Source: Flavobacteriales bacterium UBA6770 (GTDB lineage: Bacteria; Bacteroidota; Bacteroidia; Flavobacteriales_G; Salibacteraceae). From it: a stretch of DNA of 64,000 bases. The notes under the pieces are model-generated. The model ran no database searches, was not told the DNA's origin, and saw only the letters and a list, made by a program, of their open reading frames with translations. The stretch covers positions 496,001-560,000 of the forward strand of contig CAJIZH010000003.1 in assembly GCA_905181875.1 (NCBI GenBank), written 5' to 3'. Shown here piece by piece: positions 8,273 through 16,235 of the stretch. Numbering within the stretch: position 1 is the stretch's first letter; each line of letters begins with the position of its first letter. The translations under genes and the position numbers were made by a program.

Positions 8273-10951
8273 CTACTTTCTATTTGTGAAAAGAGCTTTT
8301 CTGGCCAAATCAACAGGAATTATTGAAAACGCTAATCCTAAAACCCACAACCATTCATAACTATTCATAGAAGTCGTTCTAAACATTTCCCCTCCTAATT
8401 CAGTTAAGATAAACTGAACGATAAATATAGTCACAACAACTTTTAGAAATCCTTTATTAGCCAATATGTGATCCAATAGATTTAACTCCTCTACCCTTAC
8501 ATTGAATTTATTGAAGTTATTTAGCAAAACGAACAATGAGAAAAACGCAGTTAAAAACACTATCTGGCTTAGTTCAGAATTACCTATTCTTTGAAAAATA
8601 CTTTTGAAAAAGGGCATAGTAAGAAAGACAAGACAAAGCAATCCAATATACAAACCATTGAATAAAATTGAGCTCCACATTTCTGCAGATATCAGGCTTT
8701 CGTCCCTCGACTTGGGTTGTTCTTGCATATGCTTACCTAACGGGGGCTCACCGCTAAAAGCCAACGCCGCTAGCGTATCCATAATAAGATTTATCCATAA
8801 TAATTGAATCATTGTTAGTGGTAATTTGAAACCAAAAAACGGACCTACAAAAGCCAAGAAAATAGCACTAACATTTACGGATAATTGGAAAGTAATGAAC
8901 TTTTGAACCGAACGATAAATCGTTCTACCATAATGAACTGCATTAGCTATAGACTGGATATTATCATCCAACACCACAATGTCCGATGCTTCTTTCGCCA
9001 CTTCAGTTCCGCTGCCAAGAGCAAACCCAACATCAGATTTACTAAGTGCGGGACTATCGTTTACACCATCACCAGTCATTCCAACAACTAGTCCTAGGGA
9101 CTGACTGACATCTACTAACCGAGTTTTATCATTTGGCAAGCATCTAGAAATTACTCTCAATTTTGGAATAATTGCTTTCAACTCTTCGTCAGACATTTTC
9201 TCTAATTCCATAGAGGTTATCGCCACATAATCTTCTATTTCTATTAAACCAGATTCTTTTGCAATAGCTACTGCCGTTCCATGACGGTCACCGGTGCACA
9301 TAACAATTTGTATCCCTGCTGACTGCAATTCTGTAATTGCAGCCTTGGCGTCAGGTCTTAACTCATCTCTAATTAGACTGAACCCTAAAAGAGACATTTC
9401 TTCTGGAATATTATCCTCAGAAGCAGGTTTCGAAGTAATAGCAACTCCAATCAGCCTAACTCCTTCAAACGCTTTTTTATCTAGCTGTTTGGTCAAGTTA
9501 GCAACTAATTTTTCTGACAATACTCTTCTCTCACCATTCAAATCTGTATAAAATGAGCAGTTCTCCAGAATTCTTTCTGCAGCACCCTTAACCAAAGTAA
9601 GTGATTCACCTGAACTCAAAACAACCTCGGACGCGCTGTATTTTCTTGCAGACGAAAACAGGATCTGAACTCTTGTTTCCACCACCGGTGATTTAAATAC
9701 AGCTTGATCTGCTTTTACAAATTTCAATAGAGCTCGCTCAGTCGAGTTTCCTCCTAAAATACGCTCATTTTCGTTTTTTGCTTTTCTGTTTATGATAGCA
9801 GAAGTATTCTCTCTAATTGCCATTTGCAATGAGTCACTAATCGCGGTTGGAATATCATCGATTGATTTGTATTCCTGTATATTATTTGACACAGACTCAT
9901 CAACTCCAATAAAGCCAACGGCTTCTAGCTTACCTTTTGTTATTGTACCCGTTTTATCACTAAATAATAGATTTAATGAACCCGCAGTTTCTATTCCCAA
10001 TAATTGACGAACCAGAACTTTACTTTTCAATAGTTTTTGCATATTCTGAGCGAGTACAATAGCTATCATCATAGGTAATCCCTCTGGAACGACTACTACA
10101 ACAATAATGACCGCTAAAATCAAGGCTGTCATTATATCATTAAAATAAATATGCCAGTCTTGGGCAAAGTACCCGGAGAGATCCATTCCATGGTCTATCG
10201 CCAGTATTTTAAACATAAAAGCCAATGCGATTAAAGGTGCACCTATATACCCAAATTTAGAAATTTGATCAGCAAGAATAGAGAGTTTTACGCGCAATGG
10301 TCCAGTTCTATCTTCTGTTTTTAGTGCCTGCGCAAGTTTTCCAAAATGCGTATGATCTCCAACTACCTGAATTAATAGTACCCCTTCCCCATCTTCAACA
10401 ATGGTCCCTCTATACATACCGCTTTTATCGTCCAAATCCGATAAGTTAGCTTCACCTTTAGATTTAGTTACTGGTTCAGCTTCACCATTCAGCATAGCTT
10501 GGTTTATTTTCATAGAGCCATAAAACACAGAGCCATCTGCCGGAACTTTGTCTCCAGGTTGCAAGAACACAAAATCACCAACAACAATTTGATCGATCGG
10601 TATTAATCGAAGTTCACCGCTTCTAAAAACATTTAGAAAAATTTTTGAAGCTTCTTCCTGCAATTTTTGGAATGTCTGCTCATTTTTGAATTCGGAGAAT
10701 GTACTCACTAAAGTTGCTAAGGCGACTGCAACGGCAATGCCAACACCTTCATACCATTCGGTGTAACCCATCAACGATAAAAATATCACCACCACTAAAG
10801 CAACAATTAATATCAATATCACAGGATCTTTTGCATTCTCAAGCAGTTTATCCAAAAATGTTACTGAAGAATGTTCCGTCAATCCATTAAATCCATGCAT
10901 TTCCCTAGAAGCATCTACTTCATCTTTCGAAAGACCGTCTAACTCTATCAT
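8273..10951 (-). CDS. Calcium-translocating P-type ATPase (PMCA/SERCA type, P2)
   Basis: A cation pump of 892 residues with all P-type landmarks: the actuator loop (LNGEAEPVTKSKG, equivalent of TGES), PEGLPMMIAIVLA in helix M4, the phosphorylation site FSDKTGTITKG near residue 331, the nucleotide-binding domain, VMCTGDRHGTA, and the hinge GMTGDGVNDSPALSKSDVG. C-terminal helices carry INLIMDTLAALAFS. M4 and the overall layout point to Ca2+ export, but the ion is an inference. Full length, single ATG, convergent with folC. Confidence 0.9.
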   Translation of the reverse strand: MIELDGLSKDEVDASREMHGFNGLTEHSSVTFLDKLLENAKDPVILILIVALVVVIFLSLMGYTEWYEGVGIAVAVALATLVSTFSEFKNEQTFQKLQEEASKIFLNVFRSGELRLIPIDQIVVGDFVFLQPGDKVPADGSVFYGSMKINQAMLNGEAEPVTKSKGEANLSDLDDKSGMYRGTIVEDGEGVLLIQVVGDHTHFGKLAQALKTEDRTGPLRVKLSILADQISKFGYIGAPLIALAFMFKILAIDHGMDLSGYFAQDWHIYFNDIMTALILAVIIVVVVVPEGLPMMIAIVLAQNMQKLLKSKVLVRQLLGIETAGSLNLLFSDKTGTITKGKLEAVGFIGVDESVSNNIQEYKSIDDIPTAISDSLQMAIRENTSAIINRKAKNENERILGGNSTERALLKFVKADQAVFKSPVVETRVQILFSSARKYSASEVVLSSGESLTLVKGAAERILENCSFYTDLNGERRVLSEKLVANLTKQLDKKAFEGVRLIGVAITSKPASEDNIPEEMSLLGFSLIRDELRPDAKAAITELQSAGIQIVMCTGDRHGTAVAIAKESGLIEIEDYVAITSMELEKMSDEELKAIIPKLRVISRCLPNDKTRLVDVSQSLGLVVGMTGDGVNDSPALSKSDVGFALGSGTEVAKEASDIVVLDDNIQSIANAVHYGRTIYRSVQKFITFQLSVNVSAIFLAFVGPFFGFKLPLTMIQLLWINLIMDTLAALAFSGEPPLGKHMQEQPKSRDESLISAEMWSSILFNGLYIGLLCLVFLTMPFFKSIFQRIGNSELSQIVFLTAFFSLFVLLNNFNKFNVRVEELNLLDHILANKGFLKVVVTIFIVQFILTELGGEMFRTTSMNSYEWLWVLGLAFSIIPVDLARKALFTNRK

Positions 10952-11005
10952 AATCTAGATAAGATATATTTTAAGACTCTAAACTAATTTATTTTAATCA
11001 AATGG

Positions 11006-11035
11006 GTAAAATACAGGAGCTCTATAAGCACAAAA
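11006..11035 (-). promoter_or_regulatory. Candidate promoter for the Ca2+-ATPase
   Basis: On the minus strand TTTTG (11031-11035) is a full -33 element. After a 17-base spacer comes TATTTTAC (11006-11013), a 6-of-8 match to TAnnTTTG. The predicted leader is about 48 bases. Weak, motif-based only. Confidence 0.3.
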
Positions 11036-11062
11036 CCTTAAAAAAAAGATAAGACCTATTGT

Positions 11063-11593
11063 TTAGGGTTGAACTATCATTTGCTTAGTCAGAACCGTGT
11101 TAGAACTATTGAAAGCTTGGTCTCTAATTTTTACCTCCATCCTAAAAGTATCAAAACCAAAATCCGAAGCAATTACATTAAGTTCAACTTCTGCATCATA
11201 AATATCAGAGATACTATTATTTTCAATTATTGGGATTCTGTAATAAAAATTAAGAGTATCGTAAATAGTATCTACAGGAACAAATACATTACTGTCATCG
11301 AAAGTTGTGATAACTGTAGAATCGACATAATTAGCAACTTCAGCAGACCACTCTCCATTGACAAATGGTCGAATATCTACAAAGGCATTATACCTGTTTC
11401 TACCAGAGGTATCCTCGTCATTTAGACCAATATCTCCATTACAGTCTCTAACTTGAATTTTTATAATAGTATTAGTTGCTGTTCTATCCGCACTAGTTAA
11501 AGAAATGACGGGAACAATTTCATTACAGGTTTCTTTCTTACAAGAACCTAGCAATACAATAATATGAACCGTTATAACAAGACCGAAACGCAT
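11063..11593 (-). CDS. Putative lipoprotein of unknown function
   Basis: About 176 residues from the ATG at 11593 (MRFGLVITVHIIVLLGSCKKE); the track start at 11614 adds seven residues that would spoil the signal peptide. LLGSC is a lipobox with Cys near residue 18. The mature part is beta-rich and acidic with no catalytic motif; NGDIGLNDEDTSGRN resembles a calcium-binding or turn-rich loop seen in several Bacteroidota lipoproteins. No family is recognised with confidence. It lies upstream of the Ca2+-ATPase in the same direction with a 111-base gap, so it need not be in one operon. Confidence 0.6.
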   Translation of the reverse strand: MRFGLVITVHIIVLLGSCKKETCNEIVPVISLTSADRTATNTIIKIQVRDCNGDIGLNDEDTSGRNRYNAFVDIRPFVNGEWSAEVANYVDSTVITTFDDSNVFVPVDTIYDTLNFYYRIPIIENNSISDIYDAEVELNVIASDFGFDTFRMEVKIRDQAFNSSNTVLTKQMIVQP

Positions 11594-11619
11594 AAGGACA
11601 AAATTATAAAACACTGCTT

Positions 11620-11627
11620 CAAATTTA
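11620..11627 (-). promoter_or_regulatory. Candidate -7 box for the 11.1-kb lipoprotein
   Basis: TAAATTTG on the minus strand matches TAnnTTTG exactly and lies 26 bases upstream of the ATG at 11593. No clear -33 element is seen. A second match, TAATTTTG at 11599-11606, is so near the ATG that it would give a leaderless transcript. Confidence 0.33.
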
Positions 11628-11683
11628 GCTGTAAATATTACTCATTAATTTTGCTTTTATAAGCTACTTTGTTTTATTAACTT

Positions 11684-11691
11684 TACTTTTG
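11684..11691 (+). promoter_or_regulatory. Candidate -7 box for the small lipoprotein
   Basis: TActTTTG matches TAnnTTTG exactly and lies 21 bases upstream of the ATG at 11713. The -33 element is not obvious, since the nearest TTTG copies are spaced wrongly. Confidence 0.33.
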
Positions 11692-11712
11692 TGGACAACG
11701 GCTTATTCAATT

Positions 11713-12000
11713 ATGAAACAACTAGTTAAGTTACTTTTTATTGCACTTTCATTCTCTACATTACAAAGTTGTTCGATGCTTGGTGGGCTGCCTGAAGGTG
11801 AAGGGTTTAACTATCAGGTTGGAGAGATTGTCTATTACAAACCTGATAATATGCCAATGCTTATTGAAAAGCAGGTTTATAAGAAAAATGAGAAAAAGTA
11901 CCATGTTGTTTTCAAAAATAAAGACGGACAACTATTGTACAACACAGTTCTCGAAGAGGAACTTCTTGATTCGCCTCCAGCAAAAAGAGCAAGAATATAA
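11713..12000 (+). CDS. Small lipoprotein of unknown function
   Basis: A 95-residue protein starting MKQLVKLLFIALSFSTLQSCS, a clear lipoprotein signal with Cys at about residue 20. The track's earlier TTG (11689) overlaps the promoter-like box and is unlikely. The mature part, YQVGEIVYYKPDNMPMLI and KYHVVFKNKDGQLLYNT, looks like one small beta barrel (SH3- or KOW-like). No known function. Its stop is 28 bases before the LuxE-like gene, so the two may be co-transcribed. Confidence 0.6.
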   Translation: MKQLVKLLFIALSFSTLQSCSMLGGLPEGEGFNYQVGEIVYYKPDNMPMLIEKQVYKKNEKKYHVVFKNKDGQLLYNTVLEEELLDSPPAKRARI

Positions 12001-12028
12001 TTTACGTTAAGGTTTCATTTTCAATCGA

Positions 12029-13003
12029 ATGACCCTCAATAGCAATTCCATTTTTAATATTGAAACAGCAGAACAGTTTCAACTGTCCGCAATGGATTTA
12101 TTCAATTTTCAGAGAAATCATTGTGGAATTTATAGAGCATATTGCGATCTTATCCTAAAAGAAAAGCGACCAACTGAAATTTCCGAAATCCCATTTTTAC
12201 CAATTCAATTCTTCAAAAGTCACAAAGTAATTTCAAGGGATTTCGAACCTGAAGTAATCTATACCAGTTCAGGAACAACAAAGAATATCCAAAGCAAGCA
12301 TTTTGTTAGGCAAAAAAACTGGTATTTGGAGGTTTGCAAGAAGGCATTTGAATTACAATATGGTCCTCTAAAAGGTTATCGGATTCTTGCTTTGTTGCCA
12401 AGTTACCTTGAGCGAGAGGGGTCTTCTTTAATTGATATGGTAGAATATTTCATTTCTGAAAGTGATAAAGAAATGGGTGGTTTTTACTTGAATCATAAAG
12501 ATCAACTCATTCAAGAATTACAGAAACCTTTTAAAGGTAAAACACTTCTTATTGGAGTTACTTTCGGATTATTAGATTTTGCAGAAAACAGCAGTATTGA
12601 CCTATCGAAAACTGTTGTTATGGAAACTGGGGGAATGAAAGGTCGACGGAAAGAACTAGTTAGAGACGAAGTTCATTTGCAACTTTCAAAATCATTTTCC
12701 GTCGATGAAATTCATTCAGAATATGGAATGACAGAATTACTTAGTCAGGCTTATTCTAAAGGGAAAGGCATTTTCGATACATCGCCTTGGATGAAAATTC
12801 TAGTCCGCCAAACTACCGACCCGTTCTCTTATTGTGCGAACGGAAAAACAGGAGGAATCAATGTTATTGATTTAGCAAATGTTGATTCGTGTGGTTTTAT
12901 CCAAACTCAAGATTTAGGTAAAATGCACGAAAACGGAACCTTCGAAGTTCTCGGTAGATTCGATGAAAGCGATGTTCGTGGCTGTAACCTTATGATTCAA
13001 TAA
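12029..13003 (+). CDS. LuxE/PaaK-like acyl-protein synthetase (adenylating enzyme)
   Basis: A 324-residue member of the LuxE acyl-protein synthetase family, relatives of the ANL adenylating enzymes, which activate a carboxylic acid with ATP and pass it to a thiol. Marks are IPFLPIQFFKSHKV, the nucleotide loop YTSSGTTKNIQSKH near residue 80, GGMKGRRKELVRDE near 210 and EYGMTELLSQAYS near 235. No luciferase or acyl reductase genes (luxA, luxB, luxC, luxD) are nearby, so bioluminescence is not implied; stand-alone copies occur in many Bacteroidota. Substrate unknown. Confidence 0.78.
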   Translation: MTLNSNSIFNIETAEQFQLSAMDLFNFQRNHCGIYRAYCDLILKEKRPTEISEIPFLPIQFFKSHKVISRDFEPEVIYTSSGTTKNIQSKHFVRQKNWYLEVCKKAFELQYGPLKGYRILALLPSYLEREGSSLIDMVEYFISESDKEMGGFYLNHKDQLIQELQKPFKGKTLLIGVTFGLLDFAENSSIDLSKTVVMETGGMKGRRKELVRDEVHLQLSKSFSVDEIHSEYGMTELLSQAYSKGKGIFDTSPWMKILVRQTTDPFSYCANGKTGGINVIDLANVDSCGFIQTQDLGKMHENGTFEVLGRFDESDVRGCNLMIQ

Positions 13004-13054
13004 CAGATAGTTTCAGATATATTTTTATTTCACAAGCTTCGTAAAAATACTCCC

Positions 13055-13088
13055 TAACTGTTATTCAATTAACGCTAAAAAACAGTTA
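13055..13088. repeat. 8-bp inverted repeat downstream of the LuxE-like gene
   Basis: TAACTGTT (13055-13062) pairs with AACAGTTA (13081-13088) around an 18-base AT-rich loop. No T run follows the stem. It lies in the 221-base gap between convergent genes (LuxE-like and tyrS), which holds no supported gene. Confidence 0.4.
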
Positions 13089-13179
13089 ACCTCAATTTAT
13101 TACAATCGGGAAACTAACAGACCAGAATATTCAAGCCTAACTGAAGCTCCAATAACTCTCATTAAGTGAACTATGTATC

Positions 13180-13194
13180 GTCGAATGATTCGAC
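13180..13194. repeat. Tight hairpin downstream of tyrS
   Basis: GTCGAA-TGA-TTCGAC forms a 6-bp stem with a 3-base loop, 31 bases past the tyrS stop on the minus strand. There is no T tract, so it is at best a weak or factor-assisted 3' end for tyrS. Confidence 0.4.
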
Positions 13195-13224
13195 TGCAAA
13201 GTGAATTTTATCGAGAAGTTCACT

Positions 13225-14505
13225 CTATACAAACTTTGCAATAAAGTACTGCTTCTTCCCTCTTTGCATCAGCAAGTACTTGCCAGACATTAAATTAGAA
13301 GCTGAAATTGAAACATCCTCACTTACCTTATCTTTATTAAGGCTGAATGAGTTTTCTTTTAACGCTCTTCTAAACTCACCATTTGAAGGAAGAAAATTAG
13401 TTTGCCCAACAGAAACTTCCGACAATAGCAATTCGCCGTTATTCAATAAATCCATAGAAACCTCAGCTTGAGGAACTCCATCAAAAACAGCAAGGAAATC
13501 TTCTTCGCTCAACTTAGACAATGATTCAGAAGTAGACTTTCCAAATAAAATATTGGATGCTTCAATAGCTGTATTTAAATCTTTTTCTGAATGCACTCGG
13601 ATAGTAATGTCTTTACCGACCTCTTTTTGCAATATGCGTAAATGAGGAGCCGATTTGTGCTCTATGATTAGTGCATCAATCTCTTCTTTGGTTTTAAGCG
13701 TAAAGATTTTAATATACTTCTCAGAGTCCTCGTCAGAAGCGTTTATCCAGTATTGATAGAATTTATAAGGTGAAGTTTTCTTAGGGTCTAACCAAAGATT
13801 TCCACCTTCTGATTTCCCAAACTTACTTCCATCGGCTTTTGTAATAAGTGGTGTTGTTGCGGCATAAGCCTGACTCCCACCTAATCTTCTAATTAATTCT
13901 GTTCCTGTAACAATGTTTCCCCATTGATCGGAACCACCTAATTGAATTTTACAGTTTTTATCCCTATTCAATACAAAATAATCGTAGCCTTGAATCAAAG
14001 GATAAGAGAATTCAGTGAATGAAAGCCCTGTATCCATTCTGCTTTTCACAGAATCCTTAGCCAACATGTAATTGATCGAAATGTGCTTACCTACGTCTCT
14101 TATAAAATCAAGAAACGAGAAACCTTCAAACCAATCGTAGTTGTTTGCTAATTCCGCGTGGTTTTCAGTACTTAGATCAAAATCCAATATTTTTTCCAAT
14201 TGTTTTTGAATACCAGCCATGTTAAACTCAACTTGTTCTCGAGTTTGGAGGTTCCTTTCTTTGGTTTTTCCAGAAGGATCGCCAACCATACCTGTTGCTC
14301 CACCTACTAATGCAATTGGCTTATGACCAGCACGTTGAAAATGTAATAAAATCATGATTTGCACCAAAGAACCAATGTGCAGACTATCAGCAGTAGGATC
14401 GAATCCGATATACCCGCCTACAGATTCCTTATTTAAGGCTTCTTCTGTTCCCGGCATAATATCGTGCAACATGCCTCTCCATCTCAATTCTTCAATAAAA
14501 TTCAT
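13225..14505 (-). CDS. tyrS: Tyrosine-tRNA ligase
   Basis: Charges tRNA-Tyr. Class I synthetase marks: [13 protein letters not shown] (HIGH equivalent), [10 protein letters not shown] and [18 protein letters not shown] for tyrosine binding, KFGKSEGG (KMSKS equivalent), and a C-terminal S4-like RNA-binding domain ending [20 protein letters not shown]. About 426 residues, normal size. The start is chosen at [12 protein letters not shown] (14505); MNMNFIEEL (14511) is an equal alternative. The longer TTG start of the track runs into the promoter region. Confidence 0.95.
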   Translation of the reverse strand: MNFIEELRWRGMLHDIMPGTEEALNKESVGGYIGFDPTADSLHIGSLVQIMILLHFQRAGHKPIALVGGATGMVGDPSGKTKERNLQTREQVEFNMAGIQKQLEKILDFDLSTENHAELANNYDWFEGFSFLDFIRDVGKHISINYMLAKDSVKSRMDTGLSFTEFSYPLIQGYDYFVLNRDKNCKIQLGGSDQWGNIVTGTELIRRLGGSQAYAATTPLITKADGSKFGKSEGGNLWLDPKKTSPYKFYQYWINASDEDSEKYIKIFTLKTKEEIDALIIEHKSAPHLRILQKEVGKDITIRVHSEKDLNTAIEASNILFGKSTSESLSKLSEEDFLAVFDGVPQAEVSMDLLNNGELLLSEVSVGQTNFLPSNGEFRRALKENSFSLNKDKVSEDVSISASNLMSGKYLLMQRGKKQYFIAKFV

Positions 14506-14526
14506 GTTCATTTTTTTTTGCAATTG

Positions 14527-14562
14527 CAAAGATAGAAATGCTTTGATAAAACTCAGTCAAAA
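14527..14562 (-). promoter_or_regulatory. Candidate tyrS promoter
   Basis: On the minus strand TTTTG (14558-14562) is followed after 23 bases by TAtcTTTG (14527-14534), an exact -7 match. The start point would lie near 14520, about 10-15 bases before the ATG. This is one of the better promoter matches in the window. Confidence 0.45.
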
Positions 14563-14608
14563 CGAACCTTTTGTATCTTTTTTAGAAGTACTATCACCTT
14601 TGTTACTC

Positions 14609-14616
14609 TACCTTTG
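14609..14616 (+). promoter_or_regulatory. -7 box almost touching the epimerase start
   Basis: TAccTTTG is an exact TAnnTTTG match that ends only 4 bases before the ATG at 14621. If used, the transcript would be leaderless or nearly so. No good -33 element is seen at the usual spacing. Confidence 0.33.
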
Positions 14617-14620
14617 AAAA

Positions 14621-15631
14621 ATGAATTTTGTAACAGGTGGTTCCGGTTTAGTTGGTAGTCATATCCTTTTGGAATTGGCTAAAAAAAGCGAACCCATCGT
14701 TGCGTTAAAAAGAATAACAACGGACTTATCAGTCGTAAAAGAGCTATTCTCGACCTACAGCCTTTCTTCAGAATTCGATAAGATAAATTGGGTAGATGGA
14801 GACTTGTCTGACATCAACGTGCTCCTTGAGCATTTGGAAGGTTGCGAAAACATTTATCATGCTGCAGCGCTGGTTTCATTCGATAGCTCTGATCGATTGG
14901 AATTAATAGAAACTAATATTGAGGGCACCAGCAACCTGGTAGATGCTGCTTTGATAATAAAACCAACGAAATTAATTTACCTCAGTTCTACCTCAGCCAT
15001 TGGGAAACAACCCAAGACTAAAGTCATTAATGAAACGAATGAATGGGATCCAGATCATAAAAATGGATATTATAGTTTTTCAAAACACTATGCCGAACGT
15101 GAAGTTTGGCGTGGAATTGAAGAGGGATTAAACGCCGTAATTCTTAACCCTGCCGTAATTTTAGGTCCTGGAAAATGGGGAACAAGCAGCACAAGAATGT
15201 TTAATACAGTTTTTAACGGCTTGCAGTTTTACACCAAGGGAGGAAATGCCTTTGTAGATGTCAGGGACGTAGCACAAATAGCAGTCAAACTTGCTGATAG
15301 TTCAATTACGAATGAACGCTTTCTAATACTTTCAGAAAATCGTTCGTTTCGAGATATTATGAGTCTTATCTCTAAGGGCCTAAACAAAACGCCAGCAAAA
15401 TATTTAGCCACTCCTTTTATGGGTTATTTAGCAGGACTCTTCTCTGAAATTTGGTCAGTACTATCAGGTTCGAGCGCTCTAATTACGAGGGACTCTTCCA
15501 GAAGTGCAAATTCAACTCAAGTATATTCCAACGAAAAAGTATTATCTGCAATAAGACATGAGTTCATTCTTATGGACCAGAGTATTGCAGCCACGTGTAA
15601 ATCATTTTTGAAGGCTCACAAAAGCAACTAA
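14621..15631 (+). CDS. NAD-dependent epimerase/dehydratase (extended SDR)
   Basis: A 336-residue extended short-chain dehydrogenase. The N-terminal GGSGLVGSHIL is the nucleotide-binding glycine motif, DLSD and AALVSFDSSD follow, and YYSFSKHYAE holds the Tyr-x-x-x-Lys catalytic pair (YSFSK near residue 149). It resembles the dihydroflavonol reductase and 3-beta-hydroxysteroid dehydrogenase-like subgroup; the real substrate is unknown. It diverges from tyrS and converges on the DUF4296 gene. Confidence 0.82.
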   Translation: MNFVTGGSGLVGSHILLELAKKSEPIVALKRITTDLSVVKELFSTYSLSSEFDKINWVDGDLSDINVLLEHLEGCENIYHAAALVSFDSSDRLELIETNIEGTSNLVDAALIIKPTKLIYLSSTSAIGKQPKTKVINETNEWDPDHKNGYYSFSKHYAEREVWRGIEEGLNAVILNPAVILGPGKWGTSSTRMFNTVFNGLQFYTKGGNAFVDVRDVAQIAVKLADSSITNERFLILSENRSFRDIMSLISKGLNKTPAKYLATPFMGYLAGLFSEIWSVLSGSSALITRDSSRSANSTQVYSNEKVLSAIRHEFILMDQSIAATCKSFLKAHKSN

Positions 15632-15709
15632 TCTGGAATCCAAAAACAATGTGTTTATCAGCAACGCCTTGACAGTTTCATCGCTGATAAAAATGCAATT
15701 CTGGATTAG
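15628..15709. repeat. 82-base nested inverted repeat at the epimerase stop
   Basis: Outer arms CTAATCTGGAAT (15628-15639) and ATTCTGGATTAG (15698-15709) pair over 12 positions with two G-T wobbles. Inside them TTTATCAGC (15654-15662) and GCTGATAAA (15683-15691) pair perfectly over 9. The outer 5' arm includes the epimerase stop codon. No T run follows. The rest of the 235-base convergent gap (to 15866) shows no gene. Confidence 0.5.
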
Positions 15710-15866
15710 TTAAATGCTACTCTAAATGCTTTCAACAGCCAAGTGAGTGTCTTGTCTTGATAGAAAAAATGGAGTTTTTAAACCAAATTACACGATATCA
15801 TTACTTATAAAAAATAGAGTAAAACTAGCTATTGTTCTACTGGCTAATTTATAACAGACAACGGGT

Positions 15867-16235
15867 CTAATCTATCTTCTCCTCAAGTTGAGCAATTTTC
15901 ATGTTAAGCCTCGTAATTACCTCACCGTATATTTCTTCCATATCATTAGGCGATTGGTGATAATAGGTCAAACTAGATTCAAATACAGTTTGTGTTAAAT
16001 TATGGCTTTCAAATAGTTTAATAGTTCTAGAGTCTCTAGTTTGTTCTGCGAGTGTATCGTTATGCGACCTACCTTTATATGCCGCTTGAATTAACTGTAA
16101 TTCGAAAAGAACAGCAACCGCTTCTTCTTTTTCTATTAGATCAACAGGAATTTCACGGTAAATTTTCGGTTCAATATCCGAACAACCATAGATGGTAAAT
16201 AAAGCTAAGAGAGCCCGCGTTATTGAAATTCGCAT
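15867..16235 (-). CDS. DUF4296 lipoprotein
   Basis: A 122-residue protein with a short N-terminal signal ending in IYGCSD (lipobox Cys near residue 18). The following IPVDLIEKEEAVAVLFELQLIQAAYK is the helical start typical of DUF4296, a small Bacteroidota family of unknown function. Its ATG directly abuts the stop of dihydroorotase, so the two belong to one minus-strand operon with the polyprenol phosphomannose synthase, an order common in Flavobacteriia as I recall. Confidence 0.75.
   Translation of the reverse strand: MRISITRALLALFTIYGCSDIEPKIYREIPVDLIEKEEAVAVLFELQLIQAAYKGRSHNDTLAEQTRDSRTIKLFESHNLTQTVFESSLTYYHQSPNDMEEIYGEVITRLNMKIAQLEEKID

Noticed and set aside
12029-13003. Bioluminescence locus
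   Set aside because: Only a LuxE-like protein is present, with no luxA, luxB, luxC or luxD nearby.
13004-13224. tRNA or small RNA gene in the LuxE-like/tyrS gap
   Set aside because: The GTCGAA hairpin recalls a T-loop stem, but no acceptor, D or anticodon arms can be drawn around it.
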